A stretch of 64,000 nt of DNA from an uncultured Spirochaetales bacterium (GTDB taxonomy: Bacteria > Spirochaetota > Spirochaetia > Sphaerochaetales > Sphaerochaetaceae). The translations under genes and the position numbers were made by a program. Numbering within the stretch: the first letter of the stretch is position 1; every line of letters begins with the position of its first letter. Below are positions 49,570 to 59,360 of this stretch, one piece after another. Under the pieces are notes generated by a model, which did not search any database, had not been told where the DNA came from, and saw only the letters and a list, made by a program, of their open reading frames with translations. Where the stretch lies: the NCBI GenBank assembly GCA_944390865.1, contig CALXRC010000006.1:1-64000 (forward strand). Reading direction: 5' to 3'.

Positions 49570-50629
49570 TTCTCATCACGTATTCTAGTCTGTCCTCTTT
49601 CTTTTCTTCAAAGTACTTCTCATCTGGAAGAAAGGTGAAAAAGGCCTGGGAATAATTGTCAATTCTTTCCAGGAACATTGCCCTCTTATGGGCATCAAGC
49701 TCCAGAAGCACGTCATCAATCAGCAGTACAGGCATCTTTTTCGTCATTTCATAATAAAACCTGGATTCTGCAAGACGAAAGAGAATTGAGGCAAGACGGA
49801 CCTGACCTGTTGACCCTGTCTGACTGAACGGACCGTTCTCGTCACAGACCGTGAAGCGGTCTCTGTGAATGCCTGAAGCGGTTGTAAGCATGCTTATATC
49901 CCTTTCATGTGTCGTCTCAAGGTAAGCGATAACCTCTTCTTCGCTTTCCAGATTTCTCCATGAAGGCTGGTACCTTATGCTGATATTCTTGTCTGTCTGC
50001 GATATCTCACGGTAAAGGGATGGAAATATCTCATTAAACCGTTCGACACCTTCCCTGCGCTTGCGCTCAACCTCAAGTCCGTATTTTGCAAGCCTCTCGT
50101 CATAAAGTGATATGAGAGAATGCTGGTTTGATTTTATGGCTGAGTTTCTCTGACTCAGGATGGATTTGTATTTTCTCAGACTGTCAAGGTAGAGAGGATC
50201 GTAAAGACTGAAGGTCTGATCAAAGAATCTCCTTCTGTATTCAGGCTCTCCTTTCACAAAGTTGATGTCTTCATGGCTGAATATGATCACAGGAAAGTTA
50301 TAGATCAGCTCTTTGCGGTCTCTGATGTCCTTTGAATCAAGCAGAATCCTTCTCTTTCCATTGTGATTTATGTAATCGACAGTGCGCACCTGACCGTCAT
50401 CATCTGTGACAGTGCAGGCAAGATGAAGCTTTTCTGCGCCAAAAGTGATGGCTTCCTTCGCATTAGCAGTACGGAAGGAAGAACCATAAGACAAGAGATA
50501 AACGGACTCGAGAACATTTGTTTTTCCCTGTCCGTTTATTCCTTCGAGAATGACGTTCCTGCTGTCTGTATCAAGACTGCCGTTCTCTATATTCCTGAAA
50601 TTGAAGTACTTTATTTTTGTGAACAGCAT
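49511..50629 (-). CDS. recF: DNA replication and repair protein RecF
   Basis: This 372-residue SMC-like ATPase helps load RecA at single-stranded gaps. Walker A is EGINGQGKTNVLES (about residues 29-42), the signature region is SQTGSTGQVRLASILFRLAES, and Walker B is MPVLLIDDVLLELD. The start codon shares one base with the dnaN stop (TGATG), so the two are coupled. The C-terminal tail (KAEKKEKLAGNEPERIS) is basic and overlaps the dciA start region. Confidence 0.96.
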   Translation of the reverse strand: MLFTKIKYFNFRNIENGSLDTDSRNVILEGINGQGKTNVLESVYLLSYGSSFRTANAKEAITFGAEKLHLACTVTDDDGQVRTVDYINHNGKRRILLDSKDIRDRKELIYNFPVIIFSHEDINFVKGEPEYRRRFFDQTFSLYDPLYLDSLRKYKSILSQRNSAIKSNQHSLISLYDERLAKYGLEVERKRREGVERFNEIFPSLYREISQTDKNISIRYQPSWRNLESEEEVIAYLETTHERDISMLTTASGIHRDRFTVCDENGPFSQTGSTGQVRLASILFRLAESRFYYEMTKKMPVLLIDDVLLELDAHKRAMFLERIDNYSQAFFTFLPDEKYFEEKKEDRLEYVMRNGKAEKKEKLAGNEPERIS

Positions 50630-51729
50630 CAGTGCATCGGCATTATGACAAAAAGATAGTCCTTCTCAGGTTCAGGCTGGACGACGATCGCCGTGCTGGC
50701 ACTGTTGAAGCAGATCTTGATATTTTCAGAATCTGTAAGCTTGAGAGGTGTCTGCAGGAAGCTGTAATTGAAAGGTATCACTGTCTCAGGTCCGTCATAA
50801 TCACAGTTGATCATGACCTTAGCATCGCCTATCTCAACATTCTCGCTTGACAGCAGCATTCCGTTCTTGTCCAGATCAATAAAGATCTTCTTGCTCGTGC
50901 TGTCTACGCAGAGGGCAACTTGTGAAAGACCGTCAAGCAGTGCAGACACGCTTACAGTGCATTCATAGCTGAATGATGTAGGAATGACTTTCTGGTAAGC
51001 AGGATAGTTTCCGCTTATAAGTGTGGAATAGATTGTATGTCCGTTCAACTGGGCGAAAATGCTGGATGAGCTTACGGCAAGAGAGAGAAGGCCTTCTCCT
51101 GTACCTATTGATACAAGCTGGTTCAGGAACTTTATCGGAATGATGCATGGCTTGAAATCAGGAATTTCCTGCTCAAAGACCTTGCGGGAGACAGAAAGGC
51201 GCTTTCCGTCAGTTGAGACCATGACAAGCTGACCCTCAGCATTTTTCTCCATGAACACACCTGTAAGGAAGAATTTTGTCTCATCAGTTCCGACAGAGAA
51301 AGTAGTCTTGCTGATCATGTCGAAAAAATCACGCTGCGAAAGTGAGAAATACTGGTCTTCGCAGGTCAGCAGCTTTGGAAACTTATCTGCAGGAAGAGTC
51401 TTGAGATTGAACTTTATGTTCTTGTCGCCTCTGACTGAGATGTTTATCATTCCGTCATCTTCGCTGAAGTCGATGTCTGAAGATGGAAGTGATTTCAGAA
51501 TTGACTGGAATTTGTCGCATGTGACAGTAGTAGAGCCTGGAACTTCGGTTATTACAGGAAAACTAGTGGTAAAACCGAGCTTCTGGTCAGTGCTTTTGAT
51601 TGTCAGTGTGTTCTGATAGTTTTCAAGCAGTACGTTTGAAGATATTGAAAGAGCATTTCTCTGGCTTGTGAAGTTATTTGCATGCTCGATTTCTTTAAGA
51701 ATTGTATCTCTCTGGCAGGTAAATTTCAT
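50629..51729 (-). CDS. dnaN: DNA polymerase III beta subunit (sliding clamp)
   Basis: This 366-residue ring-forming clamp has three similar domains. The N terminus MKFTCQRDTILKEIEHANNF and the hydrophobic binding pocket residues near the C terminus (EKDYLFVIMPMH, the usual ending) match the family. GGGGAGG lies four bases before the ATG. A TATAAT at 51760-51765, about 30 bases upstream, is its likely -10. It is separated from dnaA by 567 bases of repeat-rich DNA, so it probably has its own promoter, and it heads a dnaN-recF-dciA transcript. Confidence 0.97.
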   Translation of the reverse strand: MKFTCQRDTILKEIEHANNFTSQRNALSISSNVLLENYQNTLTIKSTDQKLGFTTSFPVITEVPGSTTVTCDKFQSILKSLPSSDIDFSEDDGMINISVRGDKNIKFNLKTLPADKFPKLLTCEDQYFSLSQRDFFDMISKTTFSVGTDETKFFLTGVFMEKNAEGQLVMVSTDGKRLSVSRKVFEQEIPDFKPCIIPIKFLNQLVSIGTGEGLLSLAVSSSSIFAQLNGHTIYSTLISGNYPAYQKVIPTSFSYECTVSVSALLDGLSQVALCVDSTSKKIFIDLDKNGMLLSSENVEIGDAKVMINCDYDGPETVIPFNYSFLQTPLKLTDSENIKICFNSASTAIVVQPEPEKDYLFVIMPMH

Positions 51730-52296
51730 AATGCCTCCCCTAATTATTCATACTAGATAATTATAAGGTAAAAGAGCAAAAAAAAGTAGTACAAACTGAG
51801 AAGACTGCTAAAAACTTGTTTTTGATTAAATGACAGGTAAATGCGGAAAGCTGTATCAGCCGTTTCAGCAGTTCATACCCTTTATGACTGTTAATAGAAT
51901 AAAAAAGATTTCGTAGTAGTGGCAGTAAGGCCTGTTGAAATGTTGAAAAAGCATTCATCTTTTTTTATTGAAATAAAATAGACTTACTGAAAACTTGTTG
52001 AAAACATCGTTGATAACTCATTTTCTGCTGTTGAAATGTTGAAAAAACCTGATGAGTGATGAAAGTTTTCAACATAAGGCTGTGTTTTCAACATATGATT
52101 GAACAGGTTTTAAACAGGTTCTCAACAAGTTTTCAACAGAGTTTTGAACAGCAGGAATGACAGTTTTCCTTTCTTTTTGAAATGAAGAACATGAAAAAAT
52201 CATTTTTCGCAGGCTGTAAGTTATCTGATGCCAGGCTTCGGCAGGCCGGCATCAGACAGATACTGTTTCTTTGTATTTTAAGATTGCAGCGTGAAA
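51730..52296. repeat. array of TTTTCAACA repeats between dnaA and dnaN
   Basis: This 567-base non-coding stretch has six exact TTTTCAACA sites: three on the minus strand (51941, 51996, 52037) and three on the plus (52066, 52085, 52130). Near copies lie at 51933, 52008, 52029, 52119 and 52142. All left-hand copies point one way and all right-hand copies the other. A 19-base unit (CTGTTGAAATGTTGAAAAA) occurs twice, at 51932-51950 and 52028-52046. The sites resemble DnaA boxes but carry AAC instead of CAC. The region lies 1.4 kb from the dnaA-gyrB polarity switch and may be oriC or a dnaA control region. No gene is credible here. Confidence 0.6.
52225..52255. terminator. hairpin downstream of dnaA
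   Basis: CTGATGCC (52225-52232) pairs with GGCATCAG (52248-52255), with further pairing around a TTCG core. It lies about 40 bases after the dnaA stop. No T run follows on the minus strand, so it may be a weak terminator or an mRNA 3' end. Confidence 0.4.
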
Positions 52297-53643
52297 TTAC
52301 TTTTTCCTGATTTTTGTTTCCAGACTGTCCAGAGCAGAAGCCAGCTCTGCATTCTGCTTTCTTTCCTTTTCAACCTTGTCTATTGAATGAGTTATGGTTG
52401 AATGGTCACGGTCAAAATATGATCCGATCTCTGTTGTTGAGTACTGGGTCAGCCTTCTTGTCAGGTAAATGGCAATATTTCTTGCATCCTTTATTATAGC
52501 TGTTCTCTTCTTGCCTTTTATTTCCGCAACATCAATATTGAAATACTGTGCGACTTCTCTGACAATCGTGCTCATTGAGATGTCCTGCTCCCCCGCCATA
52601 GGACTTGCAATGATGTTCTTGAGCTGTTCCTGGGCTATTTCAAGGGTTATGTCGCTCTTGATGAGGTTTGAATAGGCAATCAGGGTTGTAAGTGATCCTT
52701 CAAGATCCCTTACATTTGTTTTGATGTTCTCAGCTATGTAGTTGATGACGCTGTCATAGATCCTCACGCCCTTTGTTTCGCACTTCTTTCTCAGAATGGC
52801 CACGCGTGTCTCATAGTCAGGAGCTGTCAGATTGATGTTCAAACCCCTTGTGAATCTTGACTTGAGCCTGTCAGTGAAACCCTTGAGTTCGCTTATCGGA
52901 CGATCACAGGTGAAGACAATCTGCTTGTTTGTCTCATAAAGATCGTTGAAGGTATGGAAAAGCTCTTCCTGAGTCTGTATTTTCTTTTCCAGAAAATGGA
53001 TATCATCAATCAGAAGGATATCTGCCTTGCGGTATTTGATCCTGAACTGGGAAGTGTTCTTGTTTGTCAGGGACTGGATATAGTCATTTGTAAATGTCTC
53101 TGCAGTTACATAAACCACGTTCTTTCTGGGATTCTCTTCTTCAATATAGTTTCCGATTGATTCCAGAAGATGTGTCTTGCCAAGACCTACTCCTCCATAA
53201 ATAAGGCATGGATTATAGCTCATGCCTGGATGCATGGCGATTGCCTTGGCTGCGTTATAGGCAAAGATTGTGCTTTCGCATGGAATGAAGTTGTCAAATG
53301 TATATGCAGGATTGAGAAGGCTCTTTCTTATTTTCTGATTTGATGGAATTTCCTGAGGAATCTCCTCGCTGTCCCCTTCTGTGGTTGATTCGTCACTTGC
53401 AATAGTCACATCAAAAGCAACCTTGTTGCCGCTCAGCTCCTCCATGAGATTCCGGGCTTCTGTCATACAGCTTTTTTCAAAGTTTACTTTTGTCATTGCA
53501 GAGTCACATTCCAGGTAGACAGTATTTCCTTCTTCCTTCTTGAATGTGACGTAATCGAGCCACATGGTCTTTGCCTCTGGCAGTGAGTCATTAAGCTGTT
53601 CTAGAGTCTGATACCAAATTGATTCCAACATAGCTTTTTCCAT
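52297..53643 (-). CDS. dnaA: chromosomal replication initiator protein DnaA
   Basis: This AAA+ initiator of about 448 residues has domain I (ESIWYQTLEQLNDSLPE), an acidic linker, Walker A GGVGLGKTHLL (about residue 150), Walker B DILLIDDIHFLEKK, sensor region FTCDRPISELKGFTDRLKSRF, and the domain IV DNA-binding helix-turn-helix with the signature YFDRDHSTITHSIDKV. It binds DnaA boxes and melts the origin. The ATG at 53643 has no SD sequence but follows a -10 element by six bases. A second ATG four codons later (MLESIW) has GGA upstream and is an alternative. It is divergent from gyrB. Confidence 0.98.
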   Translation of the reverse strand: MEKAMLESIWYQTLEQLNDSLPEAKTMWLDYVTFKKEEGNTVYLECDSAMTKVNFEKSCMTEARNLMEELSGNKVAFDVTIASDESTTEGDSEEIPQEIPSNQKIRKSLLNPAYTFDNFIPCESTIFAYNAAKAIAMHPGMSYNPCLIYGGVGLGKTHLLESIGNYIEEENPRKNVVYVTAETFTNDYIQSLTNKNTSQFRIKYRKADILLIDDIHFLEKKIQTQEELFHTFNDLYETNKQIVFTCDRPISELKGFTDRLKSRFTRGLNINLTAPDYETRVAILRKKCETKGVRIYDSVINYIAENIKTNVRDLEGSLTTLIAYSNLIKSDITLEIAQEQLKNIIASPMAGEQDISMSTIVREVAQYFNIDVAEIKGKKRTAIIKDARNIAIYLTRRLTQYSTTEIGSYFDRDHSTITHSIDKVEKERKQNAELASALDSLETKIRKK

Positions 53644-53677
53644 GACTATATTATGAGGGGGATTGTCTTTTTTTCAA
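53644..53677 (-). promoter_or_regulatory. dnaA promoter, probably leaderless
   Basis: On the minus strand TTGAAA (53672-53677), 16 bases, CATAAT (53650-53655), then six bases to the first ATG. A leaderless mRNA is predicted if the first ATG is used. If the second ATG is used, the leader would be 12 bases. Confidence 0.6.
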
Positions 53678-53760
53678 GATATAGCCAGATTTCTTTTTAT
53701 TTTGATATATATGGTTGCCATTAAAGGAAATATCAAAAGAATGAATTTATATTCCCCAGG

Positions 53761-53789
53761 TTGAATTTTTTCTGTCAGGACGCTATTAT
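53761..53789 (+). promoter_or_regulatory. gyrB promoter
   Basis: TTGAAT (53761-53766), 17 bases, TATTAT (53784-53789). It leaves a leader of about 45 bases with AAGGA before the ATG at 53839. It is a conventional, SD-bearing promoter facing away from dnaA. Confidence 0.6.
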
Positions 53790-53838
53790 ATCTAAGGATA
53801 TTATATTATCTGCAGCTAAAAACAAATAAGGAATGTTT

Positions 53839-55857
53839 ATGGACGAGACAAACGAGAAAGAAGAACTCTCTGTTCAGCAGTCTCAGGTGACCAGCGGGTC
53901 CGAAGAGTATGACAGCAGCGAGATTCAGGTTCTTGAGGGATTGGAACATGTAAGGCTCCGCCCTGGCATGTATATCGGAACCACGGGCATTGATGGTCTT
54001 CATCACCTTGTTTATGAGGTGCTGGACAACAGTATTGATGAGGCAATGGCCGGTTTCTGCGATCATATACAGATCTATTTTGACAATGGTGAATACGGAG
54101 AAGTCTGTACTGTTGAGGATAATGGAAGAGGTATTCCTACTGACATTCACCCTCAGGTCGGAAAATCAGCTCTTGAAGTATGTCTTACAAAGCTGAATGC
54201 CGGAGGAAAGTTCGGAAAAGGAGCTTACAAAGTTTCCGGCGGCCTTCATGGTGTTGGCGTGTCCTGTGTAAATGCTCTGTCAATCTGGATGGAAGCTACT
54301 GTATACCATGATGGAAAGATCTACCATCAGGTCTATCACAGAGGCATTCCGGAAGAAGACGTGAAGGTTATCGGAACCTGTGATCCTGAAAAGCACGGCA
54401 CCACAATCAGCTTCTCACCTGACTTTGAGGTCATGGAGAAGAACAGCTTCAGCTATGACACGCTTGCTTCCCGCTTCAGAGAGCTGAGCTATCTGAATCA
54501 CGGAATCAAGATTACGCTTACAGACAGACGTTTTGGTGAGGAAAAAGTCGAGGTTTTTCACTCTGAAGGCGGTCTTTCTGAGTTTGTAAGCTACCTTAAC
54601 CAATATAAGAAGACTCTGTTTCCTCCTGTTTCATTTGAAGCAGTCAAGAATGATGTTGTTGTGGAAGTAGCCTTTCAGTACAACGACAAGTATGATGAGA
54701 AGGTCTACTCTTTCGTCAACAACATCAACACCCGTGAAGGCGGCACTCACCTTACAGGCTTCAAGACAGCCGTGCTCATGGCTGTCAACAACCAGCTCCA
54801 GAAGAATCAGAAAATGCTTAAGAAGTTTGGCGGAGACAAACTCGAATCCACCGATATTTCAGAAGGTCTGACAGGGGTCGTTTCCATCAAGATTGCAAAT
54901 CCTCAGTTTGAAGGACAGACAAAGATGAAGCTTGGCAATGCCAACGTCCGAGGCATTGTGCAGTCTCTTGTGTACGAGAAACTCAATGATTATTTCGATG
55001 AGTTCCCGGCAAACATCGAGATGCTTCTTGATAAGGCAATCAGTGCAGCTCTGGGAAGAATTGCCGCCAGAAAGGCGCGTGAGCAGATCAGAAAGAAAAG
55101 TGAAGGCGGCGGCCTGCCGGGCAAGCTTGCCGACTGTTCTGAAAAAGATCCTGCGAAGTGCGAGGTCTTTATCGTTGAGGGTGATTCAGCAGGCGGATCG
55201 GCAAAACAGGGCCGTGACAGGCGTTTTCAGGCTATCCTTCCTCTCTGGGGAAAGATGCTTAATGTCGAAAAGGCTCAGGAATATAAGGTTCTGGGCAACG
55301 ACAAGCTTCAGCCTGTCATCTCAACAATCGGTGCAGGCCTTACCCGCTACAACAATACAAATGACGGAAGCGATGATGAGCAGACTTTTGACATCACAAA
55401 GGCCCGCTATCACAAGATAATCATCATGGCTGATGCCGATGTCGACGGTTCTCATATCAGAACGCTGCTGCTTACTTTCTTCTTCAGGTACATGAGACCT
55501 CTTATTGAGGCCGGATATATCTATTTCGCAATGCCGCCTCTTTACAAGATCACTCTCGGAAAGAAAGTGTTCTATGCCTATGATGAGGCAGACAAGAAGC
55601 GCATCATTGAGGAAAATGCCGCAGGAATTGATGAGGCAAAGATCCCTATCCAGAGATATAAGGGTCTTGGTGAGATGAACCCGGAACAGCTTTGGGAGAC
55701 GACAATGAATCCCGAAACCAGGCTTATCAGCAAGGTTCATCTTGAAGATGCTGAAGAAGCTGACAGGGTCTTCTCCATGCTTATGGGTGAAGATGTTGAG
55801 CCAAGACGTGAGTTCATAGAACAGAATGCGACTTACGTAGCCAATCTGGATGTTTAA
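53839..55857 (+). CDS. gyrB: DNA gyrase subunit B
   Basis: This 672-residue ATPase subunit powers negative supercoiling. GHKL motifs are LEGLEHVRLRPGMYIG, EVLDNSIDEAMAG, VEDNGRGIPTD and GGLHGVGVSCVNALS. Toprim has IVEGDSAGGSAKQGRDRRFQA and MADADVDGSHIRTLLLTFFFR. The C-terminal end is IQRYKGLGEMNPEQLWETTM. The QGRDRRFQAILPL and GyrB-type tail separate it from the parE-like gene at 13883. The ATG at 53839 is favoured because AAGGA lies about seven bases upstream. The ATG at 53833 overlaps that site. Confidence 0.97.
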   Translation: MDETNEKEELSVQQSQVTSGSEEYDSSEIQVLEGLEHVRLRPGMYIGTTGIDGLHHLVYEVLDNSIDEAMAGFCDHIQIYFDNGEYGEVCTVEDNGRGIPTDIHPQVGKSALEVCLTKLNAGGKFGKGAYKVSGGLHGVGVSCVNALSIWMEATVYHDGKIYHQVYHRGIPEEDVKVIGTCDPEKHGTTISFSPDFEVMEKNSFSYDTLASRFRELSYLNHGIKITLTDRRFGEEKVEVFHSEGGLSEFVSYLNQYKKTLFPPVSFEAVKNDVVVEVAFQYNDKYDEKVYSFVNNINTREGGTHLTGFKTAVLMAVNNQLQKNQKMLKKFGGDKLESTDISEGLTGVVSIKIANPQFEGQTKMKLGNANVRGIVQSLVYEKLNDYFDEFPANIEMLLDKAISAALGRIAARKAREQIRKKSEGGGLPGKLADCSEKDPAKCEVFIVEGDSAGGSAKQGRDRRFQAILPLWGKMLNVEKAQEYKVLGNDKLQPVISTIGAGLTRYNNTNDGSDDEQTFDITKARYHKIIIMADADVDGSHIRTLLLTFFFRYMRPLIEAGYIYFAMPPLYKITLGKKVFYAYDEADKKRIIEENAAGIDEAKIPIQRYKGLGEMNPEQLWETTMNPETRLISKVHLEDAEEADRVFSMLMGEDVEPRREFIEQNATYVANLDV

Positions 55858-55868
55858 GGAATTAAGTT

Positions 55869-58385
55869 ATGGATGAAGATCTGACAAAGAATGAAGATAT
55901 TGACAGCCGCACTATAGTTGTTGATGTCTCTAAGGAGATGAGGACAAGCTACTTGAACTATGCGATGTCCGTAATCGTCTCCCGTGCCCTGCCTGATGTC
56001 AGGGATGGTTTGAAGCCTGTTCACAGAAGAATACTTTACGATATGTTTGAAATGGGCCTCAAGGCCAGCGGCGGATACAAGAAGTGTGCCCGTATTGTTG
56101 GTGATGTTCTTGGTAAGTTTCACCCTCATGGAGATGCTTCTGTATATGATGCTCTGGTTCGTCTGGCTCAGGATTTCTCGCTGCGCTACCCTGTTGTAAA
56201 GCCGCAGGGCAACTTTGGTTCCATCGACGGTGATCCGCCTGCTGCAATGAGGTATACAGAGGCAAAGATGAGCCGCATCGGTGAGGAAATGCTTGCTGAT
56301 ATCGGCAAAGAGACTGTTGATTTCGGTCCCAACTACGATGATTCTCTTGAAGAACCTCAGGTGCTTCCAGCAGCCTTTCCCTTCCTTCTGGCAAACGGAA
56401 CAAGCGGTATTGCTGTAGGTATGGCCACAAATATGGCTCCTCATAATCTCAATGAGATTGTGGATGCTGTATGTGCGCTGATTGACAACCCTGAGCTGAC
56501 CAATATTGAGCTCACAGAGTTCATAAAGGGGCCTGATTTCCCCTCCGCTGGCATTATCTGCGGCCGTAAAGGCATTCTTGATGCCTATACGACAGGCAGG
56601 GGAAAGATTGTCATGCGTTCTCGTTATGAGATCGAGGAGCATGAGAAGGGACATGACAGAATAATCTTCACTGAGCTCCCTTATCAGGTAAACAAGGCTG
56701 AGCTTGTAAAGAAGATCGATGATCTGAGAAAAGACAATATCATTCCCAATATTGCTGCCGTTCATGATGAATCTGACAGGGATGGCATTCGTGTGGTCAT
56801 TGATCTCAAGCAGGGCGCTGTTCCCAACATTGTCCTGAACATGCTCTTCAACAGGACAGCGCTCCAGTCAAATTTCAATGTTTACAATCTTGCTCTGAAA
56901 GACGGAAAGCCAAAGGTTTTCACTCTCCGAGAGATGCTTCAGAGCTATGTTGATCACAGAGAAGAGGTCACTGAGAGAAGAACCAGGTATGATCTCAGAA
57001 AAGCTGAGGAAAGAGCACATATCCTTCTCGGTCTGAAGATTGGCCTTGAGAATATTGATGAAGTCATCAGGATTATCAAAGAAAGCCAGGACAACAATAT
57101 TGCTTCCCTTGAACTGCAGAAGGCCTTTAATCTCACTAAGATCCAGGCTGATGCGATCATTGATATGAAACTCGGACGTCTGTCACAGCTTGAGACAGAA
57201 AAGATCCTCGATGAACTGGCTGAGATTGAACAGAGAATTGCCTATTACAAGGATCTGCTTTCTGATAGGCAGAAGATTCTCGGTGTCGTCAAAGATGAGA
57301 TCAGGGAAATCGGACAGAAATACGGTGACAGAAGACGTACGGAGATTCAGGAGCGAGAGCTTGAGGATACGACTGATGCCGACTTCATCAAAGAGGAGCA
57401 GGTTGTCGTCTCTATTTCAAACAAGGGTTTTGCCAAGCGTCTGTCCCTTGACGAATACAAGGCTCAGAGCCGCGGTGGAAAAGGCGTCAAGGGTGCAAAG
57501 CTTGTAGACGGTGACTTTGTCGAGCATCTTTTCATCGCTTCCAGCCATGATATCGTCATGTACGTCACCAACTTCGGCAAAGCGTACTACACTTATGTCT
57601 GGGAAATTCCGGAGGGTGCAAAAGTTTCCAAGGGCGCAAACCTCAAGAATTTCCTCCAGATTGAGAATCAGGAGAAAGTAACAGGAATCATCTGTTTCCC
57701 TGAATTCAAGGATGATCAGTACCTGATGATGGTGACAAAGTTCGGCATCACAAAGAAGGTTGAGCTCAAGGCCTTTGAGAACGCCAAGAAAAGGGGCGTA
57801 AAGGCTATTATCCTTGATGAAGGAGATGAGCTTGCTGAAGCTATTTTTGTCAACAGCGGTGATGATGTCATGTTTGTCTCAAAGCTGGGAAAGGGCCTCA
57901 GAACTTCTTCTGATGATGTCAGGACAATGGGAAGGGCCACACATGGCGTAAGAGCGATGAAGCTGGCTCAGGATGATGAGATCATCGGCCTTGTGCGTGT
58001 TGATGATGACAAGAGAATCCTCATGGTCACAGAGAACGGGAAAGGCAAGCAGGTCAGATTCAGCGAATTCATGTCTCATGGCAGAGGCACAATGGGACAG
58101 AAGATCTATTCCATTGATGACAGGACAAGCTGCCTTGTAAGAGCTCTTGCCGTCAATGATGACAATGATGTAGTGTTCATCACTCTCAATGGTCAGACTA
58201 TCAGGGTTCATGTCAAAGATATTTCCATTCAGGGAAGATCTGCCATGGGCGTAAAGGTTGTGTCATTCAAAAAGGCAAAGGATGTCATTGTTGCCATGGC
58301 TGCAACTGAATACCAGCCTGAAGATGATGCTTCAGAAGAAAGCGAAGGCGAAGAAACGGCAGAAAATCCTGAAGAGAACAAATAA
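55869..58385 (+). CDS. gyrA: DNA gyrase subunit A
   Basis: This 838-residue DNA-cutting subunit has [19 protein letters not shown], catalytic Arg128-Tyr129 in [10 protein letters not shown], and the C-terminal beta-pinwheel whose GyrA box reads [10 protein letters not shown], which is what enables wrapping and negative supercoiling. The tail is acidic ([15 protein letters not shown]-like). In [13 protein letters not shown] the position equal to E. coli Ser83 is Ala90, while Asp87 is kept as Asp94. AAGGA lies about eight bases before the ATG, 11 bases after gyrB, so the two form an operon. Confidence 0.98.
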   Translation: MDEDLTKNEDIDSRTIVVDVSKEMRTSYLNYAMSVIVSRALPDVRDGLKPVHRRILYDMFEMGLKASGGYKKCARIVGDVLGKFHPHGDASVYDALVRLAQDFSLRYPVVKPQGNFGSIDGDPPAAMRYTEAKMSRIGEEMLADIGKETVDFGPNYDDSLEEPQVLPAAFPFLLANGTSGIAVGMATNMAPHNLNEIVDAVCALIDNPELTNIELTEFIKGPDFPSAGIICGRKGILDAYTTGRGKIVMRSRYEIEEHEKGHDRIIFTELPYQVNKAELVKKIDDLRKDNIIPNIAAVHDESDRDGIRVVIDLKQGAVPNIVLNMLFNRTALQSNFNVYNLALKDGKPKVFTLREMLQSYVDHREEVTERRTRYDLRKAEERAHILLGLKIGLENIDEVIRIIKESQDNNIASLELQKAFNLTKIQADAIIDMKLGRLSQLETEKILDELAEIEQRIAYYKDLLSDRQKILGVVKDEIREIGQKYGDRRRTEIQERELEDTTDADFIKEEQVVVSISNKGFAKRLSLDEYKAQSRGGKGVKGAKLVDGDFVEHLFIASSHDIVMYVTNFGKAYYTYVWEIPEGAKVSKGANLKNFLQIENQEKVTGIICFPEFKDDQYLMMVTKFGITKKVELKAFENAKKRGVKAIILDEGDELAEAIFVNSGDDVMFVSKLGKGLRTSSDDVRTMGRATHGVRAMKLAQDDEIIGLVRVDDDKRILMVTENGKGKQVRFSEFMSHGRGTMGQKIYSIDDRTSCLVRALAVNDDNDVVFITLNGQTIRVHVKDISIQGRSAMGVKVVSFKKAKDVIVAMAATEYQPEDDASEESEGEETAENPEENK

Positions 58386-58411
58386 TGACAATCAGTGAAA
58401 AAGTTCACTGT

Positions 58412-58445
58412 AAGGCCGTCCGGGAGGTGCTCAGGGCGGCCTTTT
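58412..58445 (+). terminator. terminator of the gyrBA operon
   Basis: A ten-pair stem (58412-58421 with 58434-58443, one G-T pair) ends in a short TTTT. A separate perfect seven-pair hairpin (CAGTGAA/TTCACTG at 58393-58410) stands just before it. Confidence 0.7.
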
Positions 58446-58711
58446 CAATAGCTTTTCAAACTAAAAATCTATTATATCTGATATAAGAAAAGAGGCAAAT
58501 TGCTCATCAAAAACTGTTTCTATATATAGAAATTTCGTCTAAAAAACGCCAAATAAACGCTTTATTTGAGGTTTTTGATCTTTCAGTAAGAAAATCAGGT
58601 TTGTGATCATCTGGTGAAGCCCAAGGTCAGGGCCCATGATTCTTTCATCGTGCGCTCATGCTGAATCTTCTATTGGGGTGTTGATTCGTGGTTATACCGA
58701 TTAGCTCATAG

Positions 58712-58727
58712 TGTTTCACGTGAAACC
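58712..58727. other. parS site 1
   Basis: TGTTTCACGTGAAACC matches the bacterial parS consensus palindrome (TGTTTCACGTGAAACA) at 15 of 16 positions. It is a binding site for ParB. Confidence 0.92.
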
Positions 58728-58837
58728 AAGAATTGAATGTTAAATTTGTGTTTTATGGAAATAAAGGACTGTTATTGAGAATTATACTGATGTTATTGTG
58801 GGTTGCTAATAATATATTTTGATTTGTTCTGTTTTTT

Positions 58838-58853
58838 TGTTTCACGTGAAACA
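58838..58853. other. parS site 2
   Basis: TGTTTCACGTGAAACA is a perfect match to the consensus. It follows a run of Ts. Confidence 0.95.
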
Positions 58854-59153
58854 ATCAACTTTGAAGAATTAAGAGTTGTTTTGTCATTGTTTTTTTGAGT
58901 TGCTGTTTTTTTGTTTGATTTAGTTTCCTAAAAATGTAGCATTCAGGATATATAAATATTATGATGTTGTATGTTAAGGTTTTTTGAATGTACTTGCTTC
59001 TATCATAGTTTTTCTTGGTGTTCTGTGTTTTTATATGATTATTTTTCTCTAATCATAATAACTGCCTGCTGTGTGATAAATATATGCGTTTAGGTAATTG
59101 TGAAATCGAATTCTTTTTATAGCTCAGAACTTTTCTTGATTATTCTTTTTTTT

Positions 59154-59169
59154 TGTTTCACGTGAAACT
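59154..59169. other. parS site 3
   Basis: TGTTTCACGTGAAACT matches at 15 of 16 positions, with an intact 14-base palindromic core. It follows a run of nine Ts. Confidence 0.92.
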
Positions 59170-59286
59170 CTCCGAAGCTTGATATGTGGCGTGTTTATAA
59201 CATATCAATGTTTCTAGATTTAAGGTTTTTTTTGATTCATGACGGATAATATTGACGGTTTGGTAATATATTAATATATTACACCT

Positions 59287-59302
59287 TGTTTCACGTGAAA
59301 CT
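59287..59302. other. parS site 4
   Basis: TGTTTCACGTGAAACT again has the intact 14-base core. It is the parS site closest to parA, about 450 bases upstream of it. Confidence 0.92.
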
Positions 59303-59360
59303 TTCTTACTTTTTCTGGGGTTGTATAAGCTGTTTTAATTTTTATATTTCAGAAGCAAAT

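Larger units (their letters stand above)
58446..59360. other. AT-rich non-coding stretch holding four parS sites
   Basis: No credible gene occurs in these roughly 900 bases. The plus strand is strongly T-rich, with several runs of seven to nine Ts, two of them directly before parS sites. Apart from the four parS motifs listed separately I see no tRNA, riboswitch or convincing DnaA-box cluster. The stretch is a likely ParB loading zone near the origin. Confidence 0.7.

Noticed and set aside
51932-52150. Short regularly repeated units that might suggest a CRISPR array
   Set aside because: The repeats are only nine bases, lie on both strands, have irregular spacing and no cas genes nearby. They fit DNA-binding sites much better.
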